From: Azophilus sp026709365
GTDB taxonomy: Bacteria; Pseudomonadota; Gammaproteobacteria; Pseudomonadales; Azotimanducaceae
NCBI GenBank assembly: GCA_965200175.1
Contig: OZ241345.1
Coordinates: 2,976,001-3,040,000 of the forward strand
Length of the DNA stretch: 64,000 bases
Direction of reading: 5' to 3'
The notes under the pieces were generated by a model that saw only the letters and a list, made by a program, of their open reading frames with translations, was not told the DNA's origin and ran no database searches. How positions within the stretch are numbered: position 1 is the first letter of the stretch; the number at the start of each line of letters is the position of its first letter. Made by a program: the position numbers and the translations under genes. Of the stretch, positions 34,023-44,215 are shown in pieces.

Positions 34023-35396
34023 ATGCCCCAAGCTGATATCCAAGGAACCGCCTACTCCTACGATGAATCCAGACTTCCTAGCTTGGAGCAGCTAGCCAAT
34101 CGATTACGGGACATGAGGACTCAAGGTAGGCTGTCCCCCGATGTGCTCCACCGAATCCGCAAGCACTTCCGCATCAAGAACATCTACCACTCCAATGCCA
34201 TTGAGGGCAACGTTCTTGCAGTTGGTGAGACGCGCCAAGTCGTTGAGCAAGGTCTTACGATCACCGGCAAGCCGCTGAAGGACCAGGCTGAGGCCCGCAA
34301 CCTTAGCCACGCGCTTGACTTTCTGGAGGAACTGGCGGGAAACAACACGAACCCAATCACTGAGTTTGACATTCGCCAATTGCACCAGCTAGTACTCCAA
34401 GGCATAGCTGATGAAGCTGGGGCCTACCGATCCTCCGTGGTCTCCATCAGCGGCTCCAAGTACGCTCCCCCGCGCCCGGAGACCGTCCCTGGAGAGATGG
34501 CCGCGCTCGGTCGCTGGCTTGCGGATGTCAGCGTTCCCGATGACGATGCCTTCGCTGGAGTATCCGGCCTTCTGGCTGCCGCGACCGCGCACACTTGGTT
34601 CGTGACGGTACATCCGTTCATCGACGGCAATGGCCGCGTGGCGAGGCTGCTGATGAATCTGGTGCTCATGCGGCATGGCTACCCGATCGCGGTCATTGCC
34701 AAGGAAGACCGCCTCCGGTACTACGACGCCTTGGAATTCTCCCAAGCCTCTGACCTGACAACGTTCATCGTGCTTCTGGCCGAGTGCATCGAGGAAAGCT
34801 TGGAAGAGTACGAAGCCGCCGCTAAAGAGCAACGGGAGCATAGCGAATGGGCGGCCTCGTTGGCCGCCAAGTTCACCGAGCCTGAGCGAGTGCGTGCGGA
34901 GAACGAGTACGAGGTTTGGAGGAACGCGATGGAATTGTTCAAGAGTTACCTCCAGCAAACCGTGGCTGCATTTGACCAGGCAGCAGACTACGGCCATGTT
35001 TACTTGAAGGATTTTAGCAATCTGGAGTTCGAGAAGTACGCTGCGCTGCGACGCGGGGAATCAGCAAAACGCACCTGGTTTCTCCGCGTTGACTTCCGGC
35101 GAGGCGATGCCAGCGCACGCTATCTGTTCTTCTTCGGCAATGCGAACCATGCAATGCGCGACCGTTGCCAAGTGACGCTCCATATCGCCCGCGAGGAGCC
35201 GCCCGGTTCCTTCAACTACGAGCGGCTTGAGCACATTAGGTCCGAAAACGTCCCCGAATTGGCCGAAGTCGGCTACGACATGTCCAAGGAACGCTTTGTG
35301 GTCAGGGGGCGCAACAACCGTCCCCGCATGGCTGGATTGGAAGACCTCACGAAGCGGTTCTTCGAGAGCATCGTCAAAACGCACTTCGGCGCTTGA
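34023..35396 (+). CDS. Fic-domain protein (probable AMP-transferase with built-in inhibitory helix)
   Basis: The 457-residue protein has the full Fic motif HPFIDGNGRVAR, including the catalytic histidine. Upstream lies SNAIEGN, the (S/T)xxxE(G/N) inhibitory motif, placed N-terminal as in class II Fic proteins, where Glu blocks ATP binding. Such enzymes transfer AMP to target Ser/Thr/Tyr. The 200-residue C-terminal region is unassigned. The gene sits in the opposite direction inside the yqgE-gshB neighbourhood and looks inserted. ATG 34023 is not preceded by a strong ribosome binding site. Confidence 0.88.
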   Translation: MPQADIQGTAYSYDESRLPSLEQLANRLRDMRTQGRLSPDVLHRIRKHFRIKNIYHSNAIEGNVLAVGETRQVVEQGLTITGKPLKDQAEARNLSHALDFLEELAGNNTNPITEFDIRQLHQLVLQGIADEAGAYRSSVVSISGSKYAPPRPETVPGEMAALGRWLADVSVPDDDAFAGVSGLLAAATAHTWFVTVHPFIDGNGRVARLLMNLVLMRHGYPIAVIAKEDRLRYYDALEFSQASDLTTFIVLLAECIEESLEEYEAAAKEQREHSEWAASLAAKFTEPERVRAENEYEVWRNAMELFKSYLQQTVAAFDQAADYGHVYLKDFSNLEFEKYAALRRGESAKRTWFLRVDFRRGDASARYLFFFGNANHAMRDRCQVTLHIAREEPPGSFNYERLEHIRSENVPELAEVGYDMSKERFVVRGRNNRPRMAGLEDLTKRFFESIVKTHFGA

Positions 35397-35443
35397 GCGA
35401 CAGCCGAAGATCAAGGCACCAGATACCTCGTGAGAGAAGACCG

Positions 35444-36232
35444 TCAATCCCCCAAGCGCGGGCCGGTGCGGGAGAATCGCCAGTCGCGGGTGATTTCGAG
35501 TCGGTCGTAGGACTTGCGCATCTCCACCGGAAACTGGGCGAAGGGCGCGGCCAGCCGGACGATGCGCAGGGCGGCGGCGTCCACTGCGGCCACGCCGGAG
35601 GGCTCAATGATGCGGGCGTCGAGCAGCGCGCCATCGTCTCGGATGACCACCTGCATGCGCAGTTCGCCAGCCACGCCGTTGCCGGGGTAGTTGGCCGTGC
35701 CGATGCGCTCCACCCTTGCCCGCCACATCTCCAGATAGGCGGCTTCCACCAAGCTCTTTTCCGTAAGGCTCGACAGCTGCCTGACCCTGGGGGCGCTAGC
35801 GTCCTCGTTGGCGGCGGCCAGCCCGAGGGCTGCGATCTCGCTGCTGAGCGCGGCGAAGTTCCGGCGCTCCGCTTGGGCCGGCGGCGCGGCATCCGCCATC
35901 GGTCTGGGCAGGTCATCGGGTTCGGCTGGCCTCGGCGCTTCCGCCACGGGTTTGTAAACGTCCGCAAGATCAATCGGGGCGGTCTCGCTATCATCATCGG
36001 CCCGTGCAGCGGGCGGCAGCGGTTTGGATGGCGCCGCCTCGGCTGGCCCGACCAGGACCACTTCCAGCGGTCGGCTTGGGATGGCGCGCTCCGGCGGCGT
36101 GAACGTCACGCCGAGGATCAGGATCACATGCAGGCAGACGGCGAGAAACAGCGCGAAACCCAACCGCTCCCGGGCCTGGGGAGCGAAGGACGCTGGGGGA
36201 CGCGCCTCAGGCGAGACGGCGAGCGACGGCAT
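35444..36232 (-). CDS. tonB: TonB-family energy transducer
   Basis: The 262-residue protein has an N-terminal signal anchor (LGFALFLAVCLHVILILGVTF), a Pro/Ala-rich periplasmic spacer and a TonB C-terminal domain (VAGELRMQVVIRDDGALLDARIIEPSGVAAVDAAALRIVRLAAPF). TonB couples the inner-membrane proton gradient to outer-membrane receptors such as the two in this window. ExbB and ExbD are not nearby. It overlaps the gshB end by 26 bases. The first ATG at 36232 is taken as the start. Confidence 0.85.
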   Translation of the reverse strand: MPSLAVSPEARPPASFAPQARERLGFALFLAVCLHVILILGVTFTPPERAIPSRPLEVVLVGPAEAAPSKPLPPAARADDDSETAPIDLADVYKPVAEAPRPAEPDDLPRPMADAAPPAQAERRNFAALSSEIAALGLAAANEDASAPRVRQLSSLTEKSLVEAAYLEMWRARVERIGTANYPGNGVAGELRMQVVIRDDGALLDARIIEPSGVAAVDAAALRIVRLAAPFAQFPVEMRKSYDRLEITRDWRFSRTGPRLGD

Positions 36233-37199
36233 CGAGCAGGCTCTGGGCGATGTCCAGGTCAAACTGCGCATCGAGCTCGCGGATGCAGGTGGGACAGGTC
36301 ACGTTGACCTCGGTGAGATGGTCGCCAATCACGTCGATGCCGACGAACAGCAGGCCGCGCTCGCGGAGCGAGGGGCCAAGTTGGGCGGCGATCCAACGGT
36401 CCCGCTCGGTCAGTTCGCGGCCGACGCCCGCGCCGCCGGCGGCGAGATTGCCGCGGGACTCCCCCGCCATGGGAATGCGCGCCAGCGCGTATGGCACCGG
36501 CTCACCGTCGATCATGAGGATGCGCTTGTCGCCGTCGGCGATCTCGGGCAGGAACGTCTGGCCCATGATCTGCTCGCGGCCGCCATCGGTCAGGGTCTCA
36601 AGGATGACGCCCAGGTTGGGGTCGCCCGCCATCACCCGGAACACCGACATGCCGCCCATGCCGTCCAAGCGCTTGAACACCACGTTGCCGTGCTGGCGCT
36701 GGAAGGCGCGCAGCGCGTCATGGCGGCGGCTGACGATCAACGGCGGGCAGCATTGCGGAAAGTGGGTGGCGAAGAACTTCTCGTTGCAGTCGCGCAGCGC
36801 CTGGGGCCGGTTGACCACCTGAGTGCCGTCCAATTCGGCCCGTTCGAGCAGGTAGGTGCTGTACACGTACTCCATGTCGAAGGGGGGATCCTTGCGCATC
36901 ATGATCACGTCAAAGGCCCCGGCCCGCTCAAGCTGCGCTTCCCCGAGGCTGTGCCAGCCGGTCCCGTCGGCCGTCAGCGCCGCCGCATCCGCCGGATCCA
37001 AGCTGCTGGCGAAGGGTTCATTCAGGCGCAACGAGCTGGCGAACAGCCTGATCTCGCCGTCCTGCAGCAGCAGATCCTGCTGCTCAAGGAAGGCAACCTC
37101 CCAGCCCCGCCGCTGGGCGGCGCGAATCATGGACAGGGTGGAGTCCTTCTTGAGCGAAAGGCTGTCCAAGGGATCCATCAGGAAGGCGATTCGGGTCAT
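36207..37199 (-). CDS. gshB: Glutathione synthetase
   Basis: The 330-residue ATP-grasp enzyme matches prokaryotic glutathione synthetase: RIAFLMDPLDSL at the start, MRKDPPFDMEYVYSTYLLE, and VFKRLDGMGGMSVFR. GRELTERDRWIAAQLGP and GDHLTEVNVTCPTCIRE follow near the end. It joins gamma-glutamylcysteine to glycine. rsmE lies upstream on the same strand, and tonB overlaps downstream. Confidence 0.95.
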   Translation of the reverse strand: MTRIAFLMDPLDSLSLKKDSTLSMIRAAQRRGWEVAFLEQQDLLLQDGEIRLFASSLRLNEPFASSLDPADAAALTADGTGWHSLGEAQLERAGAFDVIMMRKDPPFDMEYVYSTYLLERAELDGTQVVNRPQALRDCNEKFFATHFPQCCPPLIVSRRHDALRAFQRQHGNVVFKRLDGMGGMSVFRVMAGDPNLGVILETLTDGGREQIMGQTFLPEIADGDKRILMIDGEPVPYALARIPMAGESRGNLAAGGAGVGRELTERDRWIAAQLGPSLRERGLLFVGIDVIGDHLTEVNVTCPTCIRELDAQFDLDIAQSLLDAVARRLA

Positions 37200-37321
37200 C
37201 AGCGATCTCGACTTGAAGGTTCAAACGAGGCTGCGCCTGAAACCGACAGGAGCACGGTCGCCCGGCGCAAAAGTCGGCTCAGTTTACAGCCTCGTGCCGG
37301 GATGACGAAGATTGGTTGCGC

Positions 37322-38044
37322 CTAACGCCAACCCCAAGCGTGGCGCAGTGCGGCCAAGGCCGCCAAGGGCGCCGTTTCGGCCCGCAGGATCAAGCTGCCC
37401 AGGCTGAAGGCGCGGATGTCGAGCCGCTCAGCTCGCTTGGCTTCGGCATCGGTCCAGCCGCCTTCCGGTCCGATCAGCAGGATGCTGCTGCGGCGCGGCA
37501 GGCGCATCGGCAAGGGCGGGGCGCCGGGACGCAGCAGCAGGCAATCGGCGGGGTCGGATTGATCGAGAAAGTCGTCGAACCCCTGCATGGGATGCAACCG
37601 CGGCAGGTGGGCGCGGCGGCACTGCTCGGCAGCGCTGGCGAGAATGCGCCGCCAGTGTTCGCGGCGGCCGTCGGCGCGCTCCCGGCCGACTTGGCTGCGC
37701 CCGCCCAGCAGTGGCCGGATGTCATCCACGCCCAGCTCGGTTGCCGCCCGCAGCACTCGGTCCATCGCATCGCCCTTGACCAAGGCCACTGCCAGCCCGA
37801 TGCGCACGGTAGGCGGCGCCGTTTCGCTGAGCAGGGGACCGATCCGCAGCGCGCAAGCCTGGGCGCTGGCGTCGTCAATGACGGCGGACCACACCCGGCC
37901 CTCGCCGTCGAAGACCTCAACGGGATCGCCCCGGCGCAGCCGCCGCACCCGCACTAAGTGATGGGAGGCCGCAGCGCCCAAGACCGCGCTGGCCTGCCGG
38001 GCATCCGCTAGGTGGACCCGCGGCGGCAATCTTCGGGCGCTCAC
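37322..38044 (-). CDS. rsmE: 16S rRNA m3U1498 methyltransferase RsmE
   Basis: The 240-residue protein has the SPOUT signatures of RsmE: HHLVRVRRLRRGDPVEVFDG in the PUA-like N-terminal part, AVALVKGDAMDRVLRAATELGV, then LLIGPEGGWTDAEAKRAE and SLGSLILRAETAPLAAL forming the SAM knot. It methylates U1498 of 16S rRNA. GTG at 38044 begins just before the family's usual N-terminus (RLPPRVHLADA). It lies 23 bases after metK on the same strand. Confidence 0.93.
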   Translation of the reverse strand: MSARRLPPRVHLADARQASAVLGAAASHHLVRVRRLRRGDPVEVFDGEGRVWSAVIDDASAQACALRIGPLLSETAPPTVRIGLAVALVKGDAMDRVLRAATELGVDDIRPLLGGRSQVGRERADGRREHWRRILASAAEQCRRAHLPRLHPMQGFDDFLDQSDPADCLLLRPGAPPLPMRLPRRSSILLIGPEGGWTDAEAKRAERLDIRAFSLGSLILRAETAPLAALAALRHAWGWR

Positions 38045-38067
38045 CGGGTGCGCCGCGGAAAGCCCGG

Positions 38068-39222
<1,155 letters not shown>

Positions 39223-39292
39223 GAAACCCCTCGTGCGCGGTGCTGAAGCTGGGAGCCGCATTCTAGCGGAACTTCGAGCGTCGCATGGATGC

Positions 39293-39345
39293 GCCTCTCG
39301 CCCAGAGGGCGAGAGGCGGTTGGAGTTTCGCTGGCGCGAAACTCC
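39293..39345. repeat. Twin hairpins between metK and tkt
   Basis: GCCTCTCGCCC-aga-GGGCGAGAGGC (39293-39317, 11-bp stem) is followed by GGAGTTTCGC-tggc-GCGAAACTCC (39322-39345, 10-bp stem). The second stem is identical to that at 33865-33887. The element lies about 70 bases upstream of metK and 190 upstream of tkt. Confidence 0.65.
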
Positions 39346-39367
39346 GCACCTGTTGCTGTTGCCTGCG

Positions 39368-39477
39368 TCAGGTTCCGAGTGACTGGCTAAACCGCAATCC
39401 AACCCTGTGCGGATTCAGAAACTCTCGGAACCTGAGCCACGCAACGGGCGCGCCCGCAAAGTGGGCACACCCGTTGC
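39368..39477 (+). promoter_or_regulatory. Two-domain folded leader upstream of tkt
   Basis: TCAGGTTCCGAG (39368-39379) pairs perfectly with CTCGGAACCTGA (39424-39435), closing a 44-base loop that holds an inner CCGCA/TGCGG stem. Five bases on, GCAACGGG (39441-39448) pairs with CCCGTTGC (39470-39477), enclosing a GCCCGC-aaa-GTGGGC hairpin. The tkt start is 55 bases further on. A structured regulatory leader is the most natural reading, with a protein-binding or recombination site as alternative. No known riboswitch class is recognised. Confidence 0.45.
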
Positions 39478-39532
39478 CAGTTCGCCACCCCTCAAGGAAA
39501 ATGACTCGCTTGCCACCCGAGGTCGCCAGCCC

Positions 39533-41536
39533 ATGCCATCACGCACCGAAAGGGCCAATGCCATCCGCGCCCTGTCCATGGACGCCGTTCAACAGGCGCG
39601 CTCCGGCCATCCCGGCGCGCCAATGGGACTGGCCGACGTCAGCGAGGCGCTGTGGCGGAATGTGTTGCGGCACAACCCCCAGGATCCGGACTGGTGGGAT
39701 CGGGATCGGTTCGTGCTCTCCAACGGGCACGGCTCCATGCTGCTGTACAGCCTGCTGCACTTGAGCGGCTACGCCGTCTCGATGGACGACCTCAGGGCCT
39801 TTCGCCAACTGCATTCAAAGACCGCCGGGCACCCTGAGCACGGCGAATGCCCCGGCGTTGAAACCACCACCGGGCCGCTCGGACAGGGCTTGGCCAATGC
39901 CGTGGGCATGGCGCTGGCGGAGGCGCACCTGGCGGCCGAGTTCAACCGGCCCGGCTTTGAGGTGGTCGATCACCGCACTTGGGTGATGGTTGGTGACGGC
40001 TGCCTGATGGAGGGCATCTCCCACGAAGCGGCCTCCCTGGCCGGCACCTTGGCCTTAAGCAAGCTGATCTGCCTGTACGACGACAACGGCATTTCCATCG
40101 ACGGCGACGTGGCGGCCTGGTTCACCGAGGACGTCCCGGCGCGCTTTGAGAGCTACGGCTGGCGCGTGATTCGGGGCGTGAACGGACATGATGCGCAGGA
40201 CATCGACACCGCCTTGGCCAACGCCCTGTCGAGCGATGGCCGTCCAACCCTAGTCTGCATCAAGACCGTCATCGGCTTTGGGGCGCCCAACAAGCAGGGC
40301 ACCGCCGCTGTGCATGGCGCGGCCTTGGGCGAGGAGGAGGTGGGGGCGGCGCGGGCCTCCCTCGGCTGGACGCACCCGCCGTTTGAAATTCCCGACGACA
40401 TCTACCGGGACTGGAACCAAGCCGCGCGCGGCGGCCAAGCCCAAGCGGAATGGCAGAGCCGCTTTGACGCCTACCGGGCGGCGCATCCGGCATTGGCGGA
40501 GGAGTTCGAACGGCGCATGGCCGGGCGCTTTCCGGAGGGCTGGGCGGATGGCCTGACGGCCTTGGCGGAAAGCGCCCAAGCCGAACCCAAAGCCTTGGCG
40601 ACGCGCCAGTCCTCGCAACTGTGCCTGGATGCCTTCGCACCCCAGCTGCCCGAGTTCTTCGGCGGCTCCGCGGACCTGACCGGCTCCAACAACACCAAGT
40701 GGCGGGACGCGCCAGCGGATCGTTACCTGAGCTTCGGGGTGCGCGAGTTCGGCATGACGGCCATCGCCAACGGGATGTGCCTGCACGGTGGCCTGCGGCC
40801 GTTCACCGGCACCTTTCTGGTGTTCATGGAATACGCCCGCAATGCCGTCCGCCTAGCGGCGCTGATGGGCCTGCCCAACATCTTCGTTTACACCCACGAC
40901 TCCCCGGCCCTCGGCGAGGACGGACCGACCCACCAGCCGGTCGAGCAGCTCACCAACCTGCGCACCACGCCCAACCTCTCCACTTGGCGGCCCTGCGACA
41001 CCGTGGAGTCGGCCTTCGCCTGGGCCCACGCGGCGGCGCGGCGCGACGGGCCGACGGCGCTGGTGTTCACCCGCCAGAAGACCGAGTGCCAACCACGGGA
41101 CCGCGCGGCCTTCGCCAACATCCGCCGCGGCGGCTACGTGCTCAAGGCCGAGCCCGGCGCGCTGGACGCCGTGCTGATCGCCACCGGGTCGGAAGTGGCG
41201 TTGGCGATGGGCGCGCAAGCCCAATTGGCTGAGCGGGGCTTAGGCGTTCGGGTGGTGTCCATGCCGAGCGCCGATGTCTTCCTGGCCCAAGACGCCGACT
41301 ATCGGGAAGCGGTGATGCCGAGCCAAGCCCGCGTCCGCATTGCCGTGGAGGCCGGGCACCCGGACTACTGGCGGCGTTTCGTCGGCCTCGACGGCGACGT
41401 GCTCGGCATCGACCGCTTCGGTCTTTCCGCACCGGGGGATGAGGCCATGGCAGCGCTGGGCATGACCGTGGAGAAGCTGGTGGCCATGGTCGAGGCAACC
41501 GTCGAGTCGGCCAAGCGGCGCGGCCTTGGCGGTTGA
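39533..41536 (+). CDS. tkt: Transketolase
   Basis: The 667-residue thiamine-diphosphate enzyme has AVQQARSGHPGAPMG, GDGCLMEGISHEA (ThDP/metal motif), the DDNGISIDG segment, and in the pyrimidine domain REFGMTAIANGM and DSPALGEDGPTHQPVEQ. It exchanges two-carbon units in the pentose phosphate pathway. pgk follows after 15 bases, and rpiA is 3.4 kb away, so sugar-phosphate genes cluster here. Confidence 0.97.
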   Translation: MPSRTERANAIRALSMDAVQQARSGHPGAPMGLADVSEALWRNVLRHNPQDPDWWDRDRFVLSNGHGSMLLYSLLHLSGYAVSMDDLRAFRQLHSKTAGHPEHGECPGVETTTGPLGQGLANAVGMALAEAHLAAEFNRPGFEVVDHRTWVMVGDGCLMEGISHEAASLAGTLALSKLICLYDDNGISIDGDVAAWFTEDVPARFESYGWRVIRGVNGHDAQDIDTALANALSSDGRPTLVCIKTVIGFGAPNKQGTAAVHGAALGEEEVGAARASLGWTHPPFEIPDDIYRDWNQAARGGQAQAEWQSRFDAYRAAHPALAEEFERRMAGRFPEGWADGLTALAESAQAEPKALATRQSSQLCLDAFAPQLPEFFGGSADLTGSNNTKWRDAPADRYLSFGVREFGMTAIANGMCLHGGLRPFTGTFLVFMEYARNAVRLAALMGLPNIFVYTHDSPALGEDGPTHQPVEQLTNLRTTPNLSTWRPCDTVESAFAWAHAAARRDGPTALVFTRQKTECQPRDRAAFANIRRGGYVLKAEPGALDAVLIATGSEVALAMGAQAQLAERGLGVRVVSMPSADVFLAQDADYREAVMPSQARVRIAVEAGHPDYWRRFVGLDGDVLGIDRFGLSAPGDEAMAALGMTVEKLVAMVEATVESAKRRGLGG

Positions 41537-41551
41537 TGCCGCCAATCGATC

Positions 41552-42706
41552 ATGCCCAAGTTCAAACGCATGCAGGATCTTGAGCTGGCCGGCAAGCGCC
41601 TGCTGATTCGCGAGGACTTGAACGTGCCCGTTCAAGACGGCGCGGTGACCAGCGACGCCCGCATCCGCGCGGCGCTGCCCACCCTGCGCATGGTGCTTGA
41701 GCGGGGGGCGGAGATCATCGTCCTATCCCACTTGGGCCGCCCGCAGGAAGGCCAGTTCGATCCCGCCTTCTCGCTGGCGCCGGTGGCCGCAAGGCTTGGG
41801 GAACTGCTCGGCCAAGCCGTGCCCCTGGCGTCCGGTATCGAAGCCGCCGCCACTGCCGAAGGGCCCATCTCACTGCTGGAGAACACCCGCTTCCTCAAGG
41901 GCGAGGCGACCAACGACGACGCCTTGGCCAAGCGCTTGGCGAGCCTCGGGGACGTCTTCGTGATGGACGCCTTCGCCGTCGCCCATCGCGCCCAAGCCTC
42001 CACCGAGGGCGTGGCCCGCCATGCGCCCGTGGCCTGCGCCGGGCCGCTGCTCGCCGATGAGCTCGAAGCGCTGTCCAAGGCCTTGGAGAAGCCGAAACGG
42101 CCCTTGGTGGCCATCGTCGGCGGCGCCAAGGTGTCCACCAAGCTCAACGTGCTGGACAGCTTGGCCAACGTGGCGGACTGCATCATCGTCGGCGGCGGCA
42201 TCGCCAACACCTTCGCCGCCGCCCGCGGCCTGCCGATCGGCGCCTCCCTGTACGAGGCCAGCCTCAAGGCCAACGCCGCGCAGGTGGCGGACAAGGTGGA
42301 GGTGCCCGTGCCGGTGGACTGGATGGTGGGCGCACGGCCTAGGCCGGACGAGCGGGCCGTGCTCCGCCTCGCCGACCAAGTGGCGGACGATGAGGCAATC
42401 CTCGACATCGGCCCCGAAACCGCCCGGCGTCTCAAGGCCCGGCTGGCGGAGGCGGGCACCATCCTGTGGAACGGCCCGGTGGGCGTGTTCGAGTTCGACC
42501 AGTTCGGCGAAGGCACTCGGCAAATCGCCGAAGGCATCGCGGAGTCCAAAGCCTTCTCCATCGCCGGCGGCGGCGATACCCTGGCCGCCATCGAGAAGTA
42601 CGGCGTGCGCGACGGCATCTCCTGCATCTCCACCGGCGGCGGCGCGTTTCTGGAGTTCGTGGAAGGCAAGCCGCTGCCGGGGGTGGCGGTTCTTGAGGCC
42701 TCTTAG
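41552..42706 (+). CDS. pgk: Phosphoglycerate kinase
   Basis: The 384-residue enzyme is complete: LLIREDLNVPVQDG, VLSHLGRP, LLENTRF, RPLVAIVGGAKVSTK, GGGIANTF, NGPVGVFE and AGGGDTLAAI. It transfers phosphate from 1,3-bisphosphoglycerate to ADP. The usual partner epd or gapA between tkt and pgk is absent, and a FAD oxidase gene follows after 16 bases instead of pyk or fba. Confidence 0.96.
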   Translation: MPKFKRMQDLELAGKRLLIREDLNVPVQDGAVTSDARIRAALPTLRMVLERGAEIIVLSHLGRPQEGQFDPAFSLAPVAARLGELLGQAVPLASGIEAAATAEGPISLLENTRFLKGEATNDDALAKRLASLGDVFVMDAFAVAHRAQASTEGVARHAPVACAGPLLADELEALSKALEKPKRPLVAIVGGAKVSTKLNVLDSLANVADCIIVGGGIANTFAAARGLPIGASLYEASLKANAAQVADKVEVPVPVDWMVGARPRPDERAVLRLADQVADDEAILDIGPETARRLKARLAEAGTILWNGPVGVFEFDQFGEGTRQIAEGIAESKAFSIAGGGDTLAAIEKYGVRDGISCISTGGGAFLEFVEGKPLPGVAVLEAS

Positions 42707-42722
42707 AACCAGACCTGGCGCC

Positions 42723-44090
42723 ATGACGGAAGCGCTAGCGACCATTTTCCCGCCGAACCGCATCACCCGAGACGCCGAAGACCTGGACCACTGGGGCAGC
42801 GACCGGACCACAGCCTACCGGGCGGCACCCAGCGCCGTGGTCTTCCCCGAAACCCTCGACGAGGTGGTCGCCTTGGTGCGGCTGGCGAACGCGGAGGCGT
42901 TTGCGCTGGTGCCTTCCGGCGGACGCACGGGCCTGTCCGGCGGGGCGGTTGCGGAGCGCGGCGAGGTGGTGGTGTCCTTCGATCGCATGAACCGGATTCT
43001 CGGCTTCGACCCTGCCGAGCGGCTGGCCCGCTGCCAAGCGGGCGTGGTGACCGGCGCACTGCAAGCCTTTGCCGAAGAGCGGGGACTGTTCTATCCGGTG
43101 GACTTCGCCGCCTCCGGCTCCAGCCAGATTGGCGGCAACATCGCCACCAACGCGGGCGGCATCCGGGTGATCCGCTACGGCCTCACCCGCGACTGGATCG
43201 CCGGGCTGACGGTGGTGACCGGCACCGGCGACGTGCTGCGCTGCAACAATGGCTTGGTCAAGAACGCCACGGGCTACGATTTCCGGCATCTGCTCATCGG
43301 CTCCGAAGGCACCCTCGGCTTGGTGGTGGAGGCGGACGTCCGCCTGGCCAACCCGCCGCAGCCGCAGCGGGTGATGGTGCTAGGCTGCCCGGCGTTCGAT
43401 GCGCTGATGCACGTCTTAGGCGCCTTCCAACAGGGCGTGACGCTGTCGGCCTTCGAGTTCTTTTCCGACTTGGCGCTCGCCAAGGTGCGCGCCGCGCGGG
43501 ATTTGCCGCCGCCGCTTCGTGACGCTTGTCCGTTCTACGCGCTGCTGGAGTTCGACGAGTCCGCCTTGGACGCGGCAAACGCAGCCTTCGAGCGTTGCCT
43601 GGAACGGGGCTGGGTGGCTGACGGCGTCTTGAGCCAGAGCGATGCCCAAGCGGTGCGGCTGTGGGCGCTGCGCGAGGGAATTTCCGAGAGCCTCGCGCCG
43701 CACACACCCTACAAGAACGATCTTTCCGTGCGCCTTAGCGACATGCCCAAGTTCCTGGAAGCGGCTGATGCCCTCATCAGCCAAGCCTACCCGGAGTTCG
43801 AGGTGTGCTGGTACGGCCACATCGGCGACGGCAACCTGCACCTGAACATCCTCAAGCCCTCTGGCTGGAGCGAGCCTGAGTTCCTGGCGCACTGCCATCG
43901 CGTGAGCCCCGAACTGTTCAAGCTCGTGGCCGAACACAGCGGCAGCATCTCCGCCGAGCATGGCGTGGGGCTGCTCAAGCGGGAGTTCCTGGGCTACAGC
44001 CGCTCGCCGGAGGAGTTGGCGCTGATGCGCGGCCTAAAGCGCACGTTCGATCCCAACGGGGTGATGAATCCGGGGAAGCTGATTCCATAG
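42723..44090 (+). CDS. FAD-linked oxidase, probably D-2-hydroxyglutarate dehydrogenase
   Basis: The 455-residue protein has the FAD_binding_4 pattern (VPSGGRTGLSGGAV, FYPVDFAASGSSQIGGNIATNAGG, GSEGTLGLVVEADVRL). A FAD-oxidase C-terminal domain follows, with CWYGHIGDGNLHLNI and EHGVGLLKREFL. Neighbourhood and length match D-2-hydroxyglutarate dehydrogenase of Pseudomonas, which recycles the by-product of SerA; here serA is absent but ilvA and rpiA follow as in that genus. D-lactate dehydrogenase or GlcD are alternatives. Confidence 0.85.
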   Translation: MTEALATIFPPNRITRDAEDLDHWGSDRTTAYRAAPSAVVFPETLDEVVALVRLANAEAFALVPSGGRTGLSGGAVAERGEVVVSFDRMNRILGFDPAERLARCQAGVVTGALQAFAEERGLFYPVDFAASGSSQIGGNIATNAGGIRVIRYGLTRDWIAGLTVVTGTGDVLRCNNGLVKNATGYDFRHLLIGSEGTLGLVVEADVRLANPPQPQRVMVLGCPAFDALMHVLGAFQQGVTLSAFEFFSDLALAKVRAARDLPPPLRDACPFYALLEFDESALDAANAAFERCLERGWVADGVLSQSDAQAVRLWALREGISESLAPHTPYKNDLSVRLSDMPKFLEAADALISQAYPEFEVCWYGHIGDGNLHLNILKPSGWSEPEFLAHCHRVSPELFKLVAEHSGSISAEHGVGLLKREFLGYSRSPEELALMRGLKRTFDPNGVMNPGKLIP

Positions 44091-44215
44091 TCGCCATTCA
44101 ATCGCCCGTTTCATGGCGCAAGCGGTCGATCGTCGCGTCAATTACTATCCCACCACGCTTACGAAATGGACGAAAGCCAAACTCCCTCTCCGCTTGCTCC
44201 TCGCTCGTAGAACCC

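Noticed and set aside
39368..39435. Integron attC site
   Set aside because: The 12-bp arms lack the conserved GTTRRRY and RYYYAAC core sites, and no cassette array surrounds them.
44091..44215. Possible small gene between the D2HGDH-like gene and the amidotransferase
   Set aside because: The only frame is Arg/Pro-rich, overlaps the amidotransferase in antisense and has no ribosome binding site.
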